Assembly (NCBI GenBank): GCA_903923915.1
Contig: CAIXZI010000477.1
Coordinates: forward strand, 1-6,467
DNA: 6,467 nt
DNA from: an uncultured Bacteroidota bacterium
GTDB taxonomy: Bacteria > Bacteroidota > Bacteroidia > B-17B0 > Aurantibacillaceae
Reading direction: 5' to 3'
Position numbers and translations under genes: made by a program. Numbering within the stretch: the stretch's first letter is position 1; every line of letters starts with the position of its first letter. Under the pieces are notes generated by a model that searched no databases, was not told where the DNA came from, and saw nothing but the letters and a program-made list of their open reading frames with translations. Positions 1 through 6,467 of the stretch are shown piece after piece.

Positions 1-993
1 ATCTTGTGCAGTTTCTATACCATTAGAATAGGTAGTTGAAGTTAGCGCAATTGATTGATGGTTAGCAAAAGTCAATTTTGCAGTATCATTTGCTGCAGAA
101 ATATCGCCAGCTTGCGCAGTCCATGCTTTTAATTGATAAGAATTAGTAGCCGAAAAATTATAAGCAGGCAACCAAATTACGTAAGAAGAATCTCCGGGAG
201 CTAAAGTAGCTGTTAAAACAGTACCCATCATAGCTGTACCTCCGTTAACACTACCCATTACCATAATATTTGATTCGGTAGTAGTACCTTTATTTTTAAT
301 TTGAGCAAAAATAGTATCTGTACCATAGTTACAGTTAGTTAAGCTTGCTAAATTTAGTGGTTGAACTAAAGTGGTTGTTAAATCAACTAGAGCAGAACCT
401 ACTGGATAGATAGCAAACGTACCGCTTACATCTCCATGAGGATTACCTGTTGTAGTGTAAGTATCACCTGAAACAAAGTAATTTGCATTTTGTGTTCCGG
501 TAACTGTAGCCGTAATGGTTACGCTTACCGTAAAGTTAATTGCCCCTAAACCTGATGGAATACCACCATATTTACCATTATCATTTTTTCCCCAAGAGAT
601 TACTTGACCTGCAACAGGATTTAAAGAATCTGCCGTTCCGCCAGCATCTAAGCTGTTTGGAAATGGATTTGGATTAACTGTACTTGTATTAGGTGTAATA
701 CCTGTTGGAAAAGTAATAGCTAATGAATCGCCATACTCAGCATCTGTATTAGTTAAATTAAGCGTAAGAGCTAAGTTCATAGTAGAACCTGCGGTATAAA
801 AAGTGTTACAAGTTAAACTACCTGCTAATTGAGAAACGCTGCTATGACCATTGCCACGCTCAGCATTTGAGTGTTTTACCGAAGCAATATGGGTGTTTCC
901 TTTTGCAATAGGGTTTTTAATTTTAAAGGTTTGTTGTGCATTTGCCCCTAAGAACAAAACACCTAAACCAATTGTAAAATAGATTTTTTTCAT
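1..993 (-). CDS. Secreted Bacteroidota surface protein, N-terminal part (C-terminus outside window)
   Basis: The minus-strand frame is open from an ATG at 993 to the window edge, giving 331 residues with no stop. Residues 1-19 form a signal peptide: two lysines, a hydrophobic core, then a probable cut after Ala-Asn-Ala before Gln-Gln. The rest is beta-rich, Thr/Asn/Ser/Gly-rich and low in charge. Two regions can be told apart. Residues about 58-200 read like the extracellular domain seen in Bacteroidota type IX secretion cargo, with a Cys near residue 62, an Asp-Ser-Leu-Ala-Ile-Thr-Phe-Pro stretch at 89-96, Trp-Gly at 134-135, and a Pro-His-Gly-Asp-Val-Ser-Gly segment at 185-191. Residues about 208-308 resemble a CARDB/Ig-like module, with Asn-Lys-Gly at 234-236, Ala-Pro-Gly-Asp at 265-268, and Gly-Asp followed by Asn-Asp before a final strand. 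The tail at about 315-331 could begin a choice-of-anchor-type domain. A C-terminal sorting signal is inferred only. Ligand and role are unknown. It is divergently oriented from the aminotransferase gene. I am confident the gene is real and exported, but not of its function. Confidence 0.85.
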   Translation of the reverse strand, partial: MKKIYFTIGLGVLFLGANAQQTFKIKNPIAKGNTHIASVKHSNAERGNGHSSVSQLAGSLTCNTFYTAGSTMNLALTLNLTNTDAEYGDSLAITFPTGITPNTSTVNPNPFPNSLDAGGTADSLNPVAGQVISWGKNDNGKYGGIPSGLGAINFTVSVTITATVTGTQNANYFVSGDTYTTTGNPHGDVSGTFAIYPVGSALVDLTTTLVQPLNLASLTNCNYGTDTIFAQIKNKGTTTESNIMVMGSVNGGTAMMGTVLTATLAPGDSSYVIWLPAYNFSATNSYQLKAWTAQAGDISAANDTAKLTFANHQSIALTSTTYSNGIETAQD

Positions 994-1004
994 TTTTATT
1001 TTTT

Positions 1005-1012
1005 TAAATTTG
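1005..1012 (+). promoter_or_regulatory. Candidate -7 box (TAAATTTG) for the aminotransferase gene
   Basis: The bases match the Bacteroidota primary-sigma -7 consensus TAnnTTTG exactly. Transcription would start around 1018-1020 and leave a leader of about 45 nt before the ATG at 1065. The usual TTTG or TTG about 17-23 bp upstream is absent; the nearest, at 972-974, is roughly 30 bp away. An 8-bp degenerate motif in AT-rich DNA is weak evidence by itself. Confidence 0.35.
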
Positions 1013-1021
1013 ACGTCAAAT
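1008..1021. promoter_or_regulatory. Perfect 14-bp palindrome, candidate operator
   Basis: The sequence ATTTGACGTCAAAT equals its own reverse complement and is centred on ACGT. Outside the 14 bp the symmetry continues imperfectly: 1007/1022 mismatch, while 1006/1023 and 1005/1024 pair. It overlaps the candidate -7 boxes of both divergent genes, so a dimeric repressor bound here could silence both. It could instead arise because the two TTTG ends of facing -7 boxes create symmetry automatically. No regulator gene is visible in the window. Confidence 0.4.
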
Positions 1022-1024
1022 ATA
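1017..1024 (-). promoter_or_regulatory. Candidate -7 box (TATATTTG) for the secreted protein gene
   Basis: Read on the minus strand, the bases are an exact match to TAnnTTTG. Transcription would begin near 1010, giving a leader of about 17 nt before the ATG at 993. The -33 region is poor: a TGG lies about 21 bp upstream (1046-1048) and there is no TTTG at the proper distance. The box faces the plus-strand one only 4 bp away, so the two promoters probably compete for polymerase if both are real. Confidence 0.4.
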
Positions 1025-1064
1025 GCCAATTCTTTAATATAAAAACCATTTTTAACCCAAAAGC

Positions 1065-2222
1065 ATGATTTCACAAAAAACGCTATTCACATCTAAACTA
1101 CCCAATGTTGGCACCACTATTTTCTCTACTATGAGTAAGTTGGCACAAGAAAATAAGGCTGTTAATCTTTCTCAGGGCTTTCCCGATTTTTCTTGCTCAG
1201 ATAAGTTAATAGAACTGGTTACACATTACATGAAAAGCGGCTTTAACCAATATGCACCCATGCAGGGAGTATTAGCACTTCGCGAGCAAATCTCGAGCAT
1301 GGTAGAAGAGTTATACGGCACTTCATACCATCCCGAAACCGAAATAACCATTACTGCCGGAGCCACACAAGCTATTTATACGGCCATTTCTGCCTTTGTA
1401 AAAGAAGATGATGAGGTTATTGTATTTGAACCTGCTTACGATTGTTATACCCCTGCCATTGAAATGAATGGTGGAAAAGCCATTTATGCGCAATTAAATC
1501 AACCCGATTTTTCTATTGATTGGAATGTGGTTAAAAAATTAATTAATCACAGAACTAAAATGATGATTATTAATAGTCCGCATAACCCAAGCGGAACTGT
1601 TCTTTCAGCTAAAGATATGGCCGAGTTAGAAAAACTAACCAACAATACCGATATTATTATTTTAAGTGATGAGGTTTACGAACACATTTGTTTTACTAAA
1701 GATCCGCATCAAAGTGTGGCGCGTTATAAAAATTTAGCCGAACGTAGTATTTTGGTTTCTTCATTTGGTAAAACAGTGCATACTACTGGTTGGAAAATAG
1801 GGTATGTATGTGCACCCGCTGCGTTTATGGCAGAGTTTAGAAAAGTGCATCAGTTTTTGGTGTTTGCCGTAAACCACCCCATGCAATTGGCTTTGGCCGA
1901 TTTTTTAAAAGAAAAAGATAATTATTTGGCAGTAAAAAATTTCTACAAACAAAAGCGAGATTATTTTATCAAACTAATAAAAGGTTCTAAATTTTCTTAT
2001 GAACAAAGTACAGGCACTTATTTTCAATTACTAAAATACAATGCCATTACAAATGAAAAAGATATTGATTTTGCTACACGTTTAACCAAAGAACATAAGT
2101 TGGCATCTATACCTTTATCTGTTTTTTATCATGAAAATGTGGATAATAAATTGTTGCGTTTTTGCTTTGCTAAAAAAGATGAAACGTTAGAGAAAGCCGC
2201 AGAAATATTGTGTAGCTTGTAA
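1065..2222 (+). CDS. ybdL: Methionine aminotransferase, class I/II PLP-dependent (YbdL family)
   Basis: This is a complete 385-residue fold-type I aminotransferase, almost the same length as E. coli YbdL (386). It matches that family through the N-terminal segment (Ser-Lys-Leu-Pro then Gly-Thr-Thr-Ile-Phe, 10-20), Asn-Leu-Ser-Gln-Gly-Phe-Pro-Asp (34-41), Asn-Gln-Tyr-Ala-Pro-Met (61-66), and Ala-Gly-Ala-Thr for phosphate binding (98-101). Cofactor residues visible are Asn174 in Ser-Pro-His-Asn-Pro-Ser-Gly, Asp202 and Tyr205 in Ser-Asp-Glu-Val-Tyr-Glu-His, and Schiff-base Lys236 in Ser-Ser-Phe-Gly-Lys. Arg365 should hold the substrate carboxylate. Members are cytosolic homodimers that transfer the amino group between methionine (also some aromatic amino acids and kynurenine) and 2-oxo acids; 4-methylthio-2-oxobutanoate to methionine is the last step of methionine salvage. 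Substrate choice here is inferred from similarity. The start keeps the whole conserved N-terminus, and the next in-frame ATG (codon 23) would cut it. The partner omega-amidase often found nearby is not in view. A broader kynurenine-oxoglutarate transaminase label is possible. Confidence 0.93.
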   Translation: MISQKTLFTSKLPNVGTTIFSTMSKLAQENKAVNLSQGFPDFSCSDKLIELVTHYMKSGFNQYAPMQGVLALREQISSMVEELYGTSYHPETEITITAGATQAIYTAISAFVKEDDEVIVFEPAYDCYTPAIEMNGGKAIYAQLNQPDFSIDWNVVKKLINHRTKMMIINSPHNPSGTVLSAKDMAELEKLTNNTDIIILSDEVYEHICFTKDPHQSVARYKNLAERSILVSSFGKTVHTTGWKIGYVCAPAAFMAEFRKVHQFLVFAVNHPMQLALADFLKEKDNYLAVKNFYKQKRDYFIKLIKGSKFSYEQSTGTYFQLLKYNAITNEKDIDFATRLTKEHKLASIPLSVFYHENVDNKLLRFCFAKKDETLEKAAEILCSL

Positions 2223-2225
2223 TGG

Positions 2226-2252
2226 TTGTTATCAAAATTCTGTATAATTTTA
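2226..2252 (+). promoter_or_regulatory. Possible promoter for the lipoprotein gene
   Basis: TTG at 2226-2228 is followed after 16 bp by TAATTTTA at 2245-2252, a near match to the TAnnTTTG -7 box (the final G is A). The position suits a short leader to the ATG at 2270. The spacing is a little short and the region is AT-rich, so this may be chance. The alternative is read-through from the aminotransferase gene 47 bp upstream. The start has an A-rich TAAATTTAAATG context and no Shine-Dalgarno sequence. Confidence 0.25.
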
Positions 2253-2269
2253 CTACTCAATAAATTTAA

Positions 2270-2788
2270 ATGAAAACAATAAACAGTTTATTAGTTGCTT
2301 TAGTTACGCTATTTGCGCTGTCGTTTTTAATGCCTTCTTGCGGAAAAAAAACTACACCTGCCCCTGCAACTAATGTGGTTACTACCCCTACTTATACATT
2401 TAGTGCTTTTGGTATTACGGCTATCGGCGTGCAGTACAATATAACTAACCCCAACACAGGGCCTCTTAAAATTTCGGCAAGCAACTCAAGCAGCAGTAAT
2501 AGTACCAATTATCAAACGGTTGATATAACTATTAATAGTGCTGTAAATTCCGTAGGCACTTACCCCTTATCTTCTTCAAGCGGAAACACAGGCTTATATA
2601 CTTCGGGAGGAAATACGGTGCGTTATACTACAAATGCCACTTATACAGGCAACCTAACTATTAGTAGTATTGATATGATTCACAAAACAATAACGGCTTC
2701 CTATAATTTTAGTGCGCAACAATATTATCCAAGTAGTGGTAGCGGAGGAAGTATTTCAGGTTCATTTACCAATGTTAGTTTTCAATAG
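2270..2788 (+). CDS. Small lipoprotein of unknown function
   Basis: The 172-residue product starts with a lipoprotein signal peptide: Lys2, a hydrophobic run at residues 7-21, and a lipobox ending Met-Pro-Ser-Cys with Cys24 as the likely lipidated residue. This is a relaxed lipobox of the sort common in Bacteroidota. Gly-Lys-Lys-Thr-Thr-Pro follows the Cys. It lacks the acidic residues of the known Bacteroidota surface lipoprotein export signals, so a periplasm-facing location is my inference. A Pro/Thr tether (27-40) leads into a Ser/Thr/Asn/Tyr-rich, beta-predicted body of about 130 residues with no cysteine or enzyme motif. The C-terminal pattern at 127-172 (Gly-Asn-Leu-Thr-Ile, Lys-Thr-Ile-Thr-Ala-Ser-Tyr-Asn-Phe, then Ile-Ser-Gly-Ser-Phe) resembles short Bacteroidota lipoproteins of the DUF6252 sort. 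I recall that only by pattern, not by search. It follows the aminotransferase gene on the same strand and converges with mutB. Confidence 0.82.
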   Translation: MKTINSLLVALVTLFALSFLMPSCGKKTTPAPATNVVTTPTYTFSAFGITAIGVQYNITNPNTGPLKISASNSSSSNSTNYQTVDITINSAVNSVGTYPLSSSSGNTGLYTSGGNTVRYTTNATYTGNLTISSIDMIHKTITASYNFSAQQYYPSSGSGGSISGSFTNVSFQ

Positions 2789-2810
2789 CATTAATTAAAA
2801 CGCAACTTTT
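2789..2810. other. Convergent gene junction without visible terminator
   Basis: The lipoprotein gene and mutB end facing each other 22 bp apart. The spacer contains TTAATTAA (2791-2798) and an A run and T run, but no GC-containing stem followed by a T tract. Either termination is factor-dependent or the transcripts overlap at their 3' ends. Confidence 0.5.
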
Positions 2811-4940
2811 TTACAACTTAGCACTCAATACATTTAAAATATCCTGCGCTGCTTTGGCTATAACGGTGCCAGGCCCAAATATAGCGGTAGCGCCTGCTTT
2901 GTAAAGAAAATCATAATCTTGCTGCGGAATAACACCACCCACAACAACCAAAATATCTTCGCGATTATATTTTTTTAATTCGGCAAGTAATTGCGGTACC
3001 AATGTTTTATGACCGGCAGCAAGACTACTTACACCAACAATATGTACATCATTCTCAACGGCTTGTTTAGCAGCCTCTGCAGGTGTTTGAAATAATGGAC
3101 CAATATCTACATCAAACCCTAAATCAGCAAAACTGGTAGCAATAACTTTTGCGCCGCGGTCGTGCCCATCTTGTCCCATCTTTGCTATCATAATACGTGG
3201 GCGACGACCATCCATTTCAGCAAATTTATCGGCAAGCTCACGTGCTTTGGCAAAATCTTTATCCATAGAAATTTCTTTTGAGTAAACACCTGAAATAGAA
3301 CGGTTAGTGGCTTTATATCTTCCAAAAACTTTTTCTAAAGCAGAAGAAATTTCGCCTAATGATGCGCGAACTCTTGCTGCGTTAATACTTAATTCTAACA
3401 AATTTCCTTTGCCGGTTTTTGCAGATTCTGTCAGGGCATTTAAAGCATCTTCAACTTGTTTAGGATCTCGTTCTGCTTTTAATTTTTTTAATCTTTCTAA
3501 TTGTTGCAAACGAACTTTTGCATTATCAACATCTAAAATTTCTATTACCGTTTTTTCGTCTGTTTGATATGCATTTACGCCAACAATAATATCTTTCCCA
3601 CTATCAATACGCGCTTGTTTGCGCGCAGCTGCTTCTTCAATGCGCATTTTAGGAATACCCGATTCAATGGCTTTTGTCATGCCACCAAGCGATTCCACTT
3701 CTTCAATTAATGCCCAGGCTTTCTGTGTCAATTGCTCGGTTAAATATTCAACATAATAAGAGCCTCCCCATGGGTCGACAACTTTACAAATATTAGTTTC
3801 TTGTTGTAAATATATTTGCGTGTTACGTGCAATGCGCGCCGAAAAATCAGTTGGTAAAGCTATAGCTTCATCCAACGCGTTGGTGTGCAAACTTTGTGTA
3901 TGTCCCATGGCAGCAGCCAGAGCCTCAACGCAGGTGCGTGTAACATTATTAAAAGGATCTTGCTCAGTTAAACTCCAACCGCTTGTTTGACAATGCGTAC
4001 GCAAGGCCATACTTTTTGCACTCGTTGGATTAAACTGTTTTACCATTTTAGCCCATAGCATACGTGCGGCGCGCATTTTGGCAATTTCCATAAAATGATT
4101 CATACCAATTGCCCAGAAAAAAGATAACCGTGGAGCAAAATTATCAATAGATAAACCCGCTTTAATTCCTGTGCGAATATATTCTAATCCATCAGCTAAC
4201 GTGTACGCAAGCTCAATATCGGCGGTAGCTCCGGCCTCTTGCATGTGATAACCACTTATAGAAATAGAATTAAATTTTGGCATTTTTTGAGAAGTAAATT
4301 CAAAAATATCCGCAATGATTTTCATAGATGGAGTAGGCGGATAGATGTACGTATTACGTACCATAAACTCTTTCAAAATATCGTTTTGAATAGTGCCACT
4401 CAATTTATCCATGCTTACCCCCTGCTCTTCTGCAGCTACAATATAAAATGCAAGTACCGGAAGCACAGCGCCATTCATCGTCATAGACACACTCATTTGA
4501 TCGAGCGGAATTTGATCGAACAGCACTTTCATATCTAATATAGAATCAATAGCAACGCCAGCTTTGCCCACATCGCCTTCCACGCGTTCATGATCGCTGT
4601 CATAACCACGATGCGTAGCTAGATCAAATGCAACCGATAAACCTTTTTGTCCGGCAGCTAAATTTCTTCTGTAAAAGGCATTGCTTTCTTCGGCTGTGCT
4701 AAAACCTGCATATTGCCTAATTGTCCAAGGATTTTGAACATACATAGATGAGTATGGTCCGCGCAAAAAAGGTGGAATACCTGCTGCGAAGTGTAAGTGT
4801 TCAGCATCTTTTAAATCATTTGCCGAATAAGAATTTTTTAGATCAATCTGTTCTGCTGTTGTAAAATTTGAAGTCGCAAAATTTGTTGCTTCAATAGCAG
4901 AAGATGGGTTATATGATATATTAGAAAAATCTTTACGCAT
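2811..4940 (-). CDS. mutB: Methylmalonyl-CoA mutase, large (catalytic) subunit
   Basis: The 709-residue protein isomerises (R)-methylmalonyl-CoA and succinyl-CoA by an adenosylcobalamin radical mechanism in the cytosol, as partner of MutA. Residues about 45-460 form the substrate TIM barrel and are very close to the Propionibacterium and human enzymes. Catalytic residues are in place: Tyr77 in Thr-Ile-Arg-Gln-Tyr, Gln185, Arg195 and His232, matching Propionibacterium Tyr89, Gln197, Arg207 and His244. A charged helical linker (about 470-575) leads to the B12-binding domain (about 580-709). There Asp-Gly-His-Asp-Arg-Gly (591-596) supplies the cobalt ligand His593, with Ser-Ser-Leu (638-640) and Gly-Gly (668-669) completing the base-off/His-on site. 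One oddity: residue 70 is Asn where the Propionibacterium and human proteins have Arg in Phe-Arg-Pro-Trp-Thr. The start overlaps the end of mutA by 8 bp, which implies translational coupling. No epimerase, MeaB/ArgK chaperone or propionyl-CoA carboxylase gene lies in the window. Confidence 0.98.
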   Translation of the reverse strand: MRKDFSNISYNPSSAIEATNFATSNFTTAEQIDLKNSYSANDLKDAEHLHFAAGIPPFLRGPYSSMYVQNPWTIRQYAGFSTAEESNAFYRRNLAAGQKGLSVAFDLATHRGYDSDHERVEGDVGKAGVAIDSILDMKVLFDQIPLDQMSVSMTMNGAVLPVLAFYIVAAEEQGVSMDKLSGTIQNDILKEFMVRNTYIYPPTPSMKIIADIFEFTSQKMPKFNSISISGYHMQEAGATADIELAYTLADGLEYIRTGIKAGLSIDNFAPRLSFFWAIGMNHFMEIAKMRAARMLWAKMVKQFNPTSAKSMALRTHCQTSGWSLTEQDPFNNVTRTCVEALAAAMGHTQSLHTNALDEAIALPTDFSARIARNTQIYLQQETNICKVVDPWGGSYYVEYLTEQLTQKAWALIEEVESLGGMTKAIESGIPKMRIEEAAARKQARIDSGKDIIVGVNAYQTDEKTVIEILDVDNAKVRLQQLERLKKLKAERDPKQVEDALNALTESAKTGKGNLLELSINAARVRASLGEISSALEKVFGRYKATNRSISGVYSKEISMDKDFAKARELADKFAEMDGRRPRIMIAKMGQDGHDRGAKVIATSFADLGFDVDIGPLFQTPAEAAKQAVENDVHIVGVSSLAAGHKTLVPQLLAELKKYNREDILVVVGGVIPQQDYDFLYKAGATAIFGPGTVIAKAAQDILNVLSAKL
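4933..4940 (-). other. mutA stop / mutB start overlap
   Basis: On the minus strand the eight bases ATGCGTAA contain both the mutB ATG and the mutA TAA in different frames. A ribosome finishing MutA would be placed to restart on MutB, a plausible way to keep the two subunits at 1:1. The overlap is read directly; the coupling is inference. Confidence 0.8.
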
Positions 4941-6249
4941 TTTGTTTTACTAAATAATCACTTAAAATTATAGGTTTAATAATGGCTTTAGAGTTGTTTG
5001 ATGTTGTTGTTTCAGAAACTTGTTCTTTTGCGTTTTGAAATTTATTTACACCCACTAAAACAAGTTCGCCGTTTTGAAATTGTTGAATTAAATTATCAGC
5101 TTGTTCTTTAATTTTATCCTGAATGAAATTAGATTTTAGGCAAGCCATAAAGCCACCTTTATTTTCAATTTCTTTAAACTCGTTCCAGGCTTTTTCAGCA
5201 AGTTCGTCGGTTAATTTTTCAATGTAATAAGAGCCAGCACCCATATCGGCCGTGTGATGCAAATAACTTTCTTCTTTTAAAATTATTTGCTGGTTACGCG
5301 CCATACGCTCACTAAATGCAGTTGGGTTTTCAAAACCTGTGTTATAAGAATGTATAGTAAGCGAATTGCAGCCGCCAATAACAGCACTCATGCCTTCGGT
5401 AGTGGTGCGCAACATGTTATTATTTGCATCTAAAGAAGATTTATTTAATAAGGATGTTTCGCAATGAATATGAATTTCCTTATTGATGTTGTATTCTTGC
5501 GCCAATAAAACCCATAGTTTTCTTAGCGCACGAAGCTTGGCAATTTCTCCAAAAAAATCGGCGCCAATAGCAATCGTAAAATAAAACGGATTTTTATACG
5601 CGATGTTTTTATTGGAAAGAGAAACCACATACTCGTGCGCGTGAGCCAATGCACAAGCTAATTCGAATGTTTGTGTAGCGCCCCCATTTTGATATAATGC
5701 TGCGTTTACTCCAATGGTTTTTAATGATGAATCTTCGGGTTTAAACTCCGGTTTAATTTCATTTCCTGTTTCTGCAAAATGATTAATGGCATCAAAACAA
5801 ACACTACCATTTATTTTATCAGAGTGAATGTTTTTTTGTTTTGCATACAATTTAAAATCAGCAATAAAAGATTCGTCAGCATGTTTTAAAACAAAATTTA
5901 TTTCGATGTGTTCTATCAAAATATCTTGTAATAATAAATCAAGATTAATTTTCTTCTTTACAATAAAAATTAAACTACTTGCCCCGCCCATTAAGGCTTT
6001 TAAAGCTTCAGCATTTGCCTGTTTTTCATCTTCCACTAAAAATTCAGAACAAATTTCCCAATTACTATGCGTAAATAAATTAGGTGTTTGGTGTTGTAAA
6101 TCTTCGGCTGTGTAAAATGGATTTACATCAAAACCATTTGGGTTTTTCCAAACTAATTTTTCAAAATCAGTGCCTTTTAAATCTTTTATGATTTGGTTTT
6201 TCCAATCTTGTGCCGTGGCAGCTTTAAACTCTGAAAATAATTTTTCCAT
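4933..6249 (-). CDS. mutA: Methylmalonyl-CoA mutase, small subunit (no B12 domain)
   Basis: This 438-residue protein is the non-catalytic partner that holds MutB in a heterodimer. The N-terminus shows the small-subunit signature: Ala-Gln-Asp-Trp (13-16), Lys-Asp-Leu-Lys-Gly (22-26), then Pro-Phe-Tyr (44-46). A degenerate barrel follows, with Asn-Gly-Gly-Ala-Thr (188-192), Phe-Phe-Gly-Glu-Ile-Ala-Lys-Leu-Arg (232-240), His-Ile-His-Cys-Glu-Thr (260-265), Arg-Met-Ala-Arg-Asn (315-319) and Gly-Ser-Tyr-Tyr-Ile-Glu (339-344). It ends soon after Leu-Val-Gly-Val-Asn (398-402) and a polar Thr/Ser/Asn stretch. The cobalamin-like domain of the roughly 638-residue Propionibacterium subunit is therefore absent, and there is no Asp-x-His-x-x-Gly motif. 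Short versions like this are, to my knowledge, usual in Bacteroidota, so I read it as normal rather than truncated. The Tyr, Arg and His used for catalysis in MutB have no clear counterparts here. Met336 replaces the Pro usually following Asp in this loop. The ATG lies 12 bp after the stop of the upstream gene, without a Shine-Dalgarno sequence. Confidence 0.96.
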   Translation of the reverse strand: MEKLFSEFKAATAQDWKNQIIKDLKGTDFEKLVWKNPNGFDVNPFYTAEDLQHQTPNLFTHSNWEICSEFLVEDEKQANAEALKALMGGASSLIFIVKKKINLDLLLQDILIEHIEINFVLKHADESFIADFKLYAKQKNIHSDKINGSVCFDAINHFAETGNEIKPEFKPEDSSLKTIGVNAALYQNGGATQTFELACALAHAHEYVVSLSNKNIAYKNPFYFTIAIGADFFGEIAKLRALRKLWVLLAQEYNINKEIHIHCETSLLNKSSLDANNNMLRTTTEGMSAVIGGCNSLTIHSYNTGFENPTAFSERMARNQQIILKEESYLHHTADMGAGSYYIEKLTDELAEKAWNEFKEIENKGGFMACLKSNFIQDKIKEQADNLIQQFQNGELVLVGVNKFQNAKEQVSETTTSNNSKAIIKPIILSDYLVKQNA

Positions 6250-6261
6250 TACCGAGTATAA

Positions 6262-6467
6262 TTAAAAATGCTGTGCAACTTCTTTCTTTAAAAACTCAAT
6301 AGCAATTTGCGTTGGAGTTTTTTCTACACTTGAAGCAATATGTAATATAACTTGAGAAAGTTCTTGTCCTTTGCTGTTTTCGGGCACTTTAGTAACCGAA
6401 ATATTTACCAACTTTATGGTTTCTTCCTTAGCTGTTTTTACTAAATGCCAAGCGTTAACACTTACAT
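6262..6467 (-). CDS. C-terminal fragment of an unrecognised protein, first visible gene of the mutA-mutB operon
   Basis: A minus-strand frame is open from the window's right edge to a TAA at 6262-6264 and yields 67 C-terminal residues. Their start and upstream domains lie outside the window. The fragment is mixed alpha/beta in appearance: a Val/Ile-rich strand-like part (Val-Asn-Ile-Ser-Val, about 20-24), then a Gln-Glu-Leu-Ser-Gln-Val-Ile-Leu-His-Ile-Ala segment and a charged amphipathic helix (Thr-Gln-Ile-Ala-Ile-Glu-Phe-Leu-Lys-Lys-Glu-Val) near the end. There is no membrane segment, cysteine or recognisable motif. It does not look like the FtsB/DivIC septum protein I would often expect upstream of mutA in Flavobacteriia. 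Only 12 bp separate its stop from the mutA ATG, and no terminator or promoter is seen between them, so co-transcription is likely. The other two frames on this strand carry early stops and the residue composition is protein-like, which supports a real gene. Confidence 0.65.
   Translation of the reverse strand, partial: VSVNAWHLVKTAKEETIKLVNISVTKVPENSKGQELSQVILHIASSVEKTPTQIAIEFLKKEVAQHF

Larger units (their letters stand above)
994..1064. promoter_or_regulatory. Divergent intergenic promoter region
   Basis: These 71 bp separate two outward-facing start codons, so at least the two genes' promoters should lie here or just inside the coding ends. The region is very AT-rich, with poly-T and poly-A runs. 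It contains one TAnnTTTG match per strand and a perfect 14-bp palindrome between them. Neither start has a Shine-Dalgarno sequence. The bases before both ATGs are mostly A/T, as is usual in Bacteroidota, where initiation relies little on anti-SD pairing. I found no well-spaced TTTG -33 element for either strand. Confidence 0.6.

Noticed and set aside
1012..1019. TGACGTCA, identical to a eukaryotic cAMP response element
   Set aside because: All neighbours are bacterial genes. The match is a by-product of the palindrome and has no such meaning here.
2791..2798. TTAATTAA palindrome between convergent genes as a terminator
   Set aside because: It is only 8 bp, all A/T and without a loop, so it cannot form a stable terminator hairpin.
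3307..3567. 86-codon plus-strand open frame
   Set aside because: It lies wholly inside mutB on the opposite strand. The protein has no motif and the mutB reading frame is highly conserved, so this is a shadow.
4239..4538. 99-codon plus-strand open frame, rich in His, Arg and Tyr
   Set aside because: It is antisense to the conserved MutB barrel, and its composition is what the complementary strand of that sequence would give.
4933..4940. Possible frameshift splitting one mutase gene into two
   Set aside because: Both products have complete, separate barrel domains typical of MutA and MutB. The overlap is a normal operon junction, not a broken gene.
5828..6115. 95-codon plus-strand open frame
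   Set aside because: It is antisense to the mutA N-terminal region and shows no upstream signal or recognisable domain.
6465..6467. ATG at the right edge (minus strand) as the start of the fragment gene
   Set aside because: That ATG is followed at once by TAA in its own frame. The coding frame is shifted by two bases and continues beyond the window.

Overview
This window is AT-rich bacterial DNA that looks like the phylum Bacteroidota. The evidence is a secreted repeat-type protein of the kind exported by type IX secretion, a short Ser/Thr/Asn-rich lipoprotein, a heterodimeric methylmalonyl-CoA mutase, start codons without Shine-Dalgarno sequences, and TAnnTTTG promoter boxes. I cannot name a genus. 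The protein styles fit Flavobacteriia, Chitinophagia and uncultured relatives.

Layout from left to right: (1) 1-993, minus strand: the N-terminal 331 residues of a secreted surface or adhesin-like protein whose C-terminus lies outside the window. (2) 994-1064: a 71-bp divergent intergenic region. It holds a perfect 14-bp palindrome flanked and overlapped by two face-to-face TAnnTTTG elements, one per strand. (3) 1065-2222, plus strand: a complete PLP-dependent class I aminotransferase of the YbdL (methionine aminotransferase) type. (4) 2270-2788, plus strand: a small lipoprotein of unknown function. (5) 2811-4940 and 4933-6249, minus strand: methylmalonyl-CoA mutase large subunit (mutB) and small subunit (mutA), overlapping by 8 bp. 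(6) 6262-6467, minus strand: the C-terminal 67 residues of an unrecognised gene 12 bp upstream of mutA and probably in the same operon. The two strands converge at 2789-2810 with no clear terminator hairpin.

MutA and MutB together form adenosylcobalamin-dependent methylmalonyl-CoA mutase, which interconverts succinyl-CoA and (R)-methylmalonyl-CoA and links propionate and odd-chain or branched-chain carbon to the TCA cycle. Only MutB carries the catalytic residues and the cobalamin-binding domain. MutA is a short structural partner without a B12 domain. The aminotransferase most likely regenerates methionine from its keto acid. No gene in view links it functionally to the mutase or to the surface proteins.

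The window is mostly ordinary core metabolism plus lineage-typical surface proteins, and I do not see a convincing new multi-gene system. The points most worth checking are an Arg-to-Asn change in the otherwise canonical CoA-binding segment of MutB, the palindrome with overlapping promoter boxes, and the unidentified gene at the head of the mutA-mutB operon. There is no gene-free stretch over 300 bp, and I saw no RNA genes, CRISPR arrays, insertion sequences or attachment sites.
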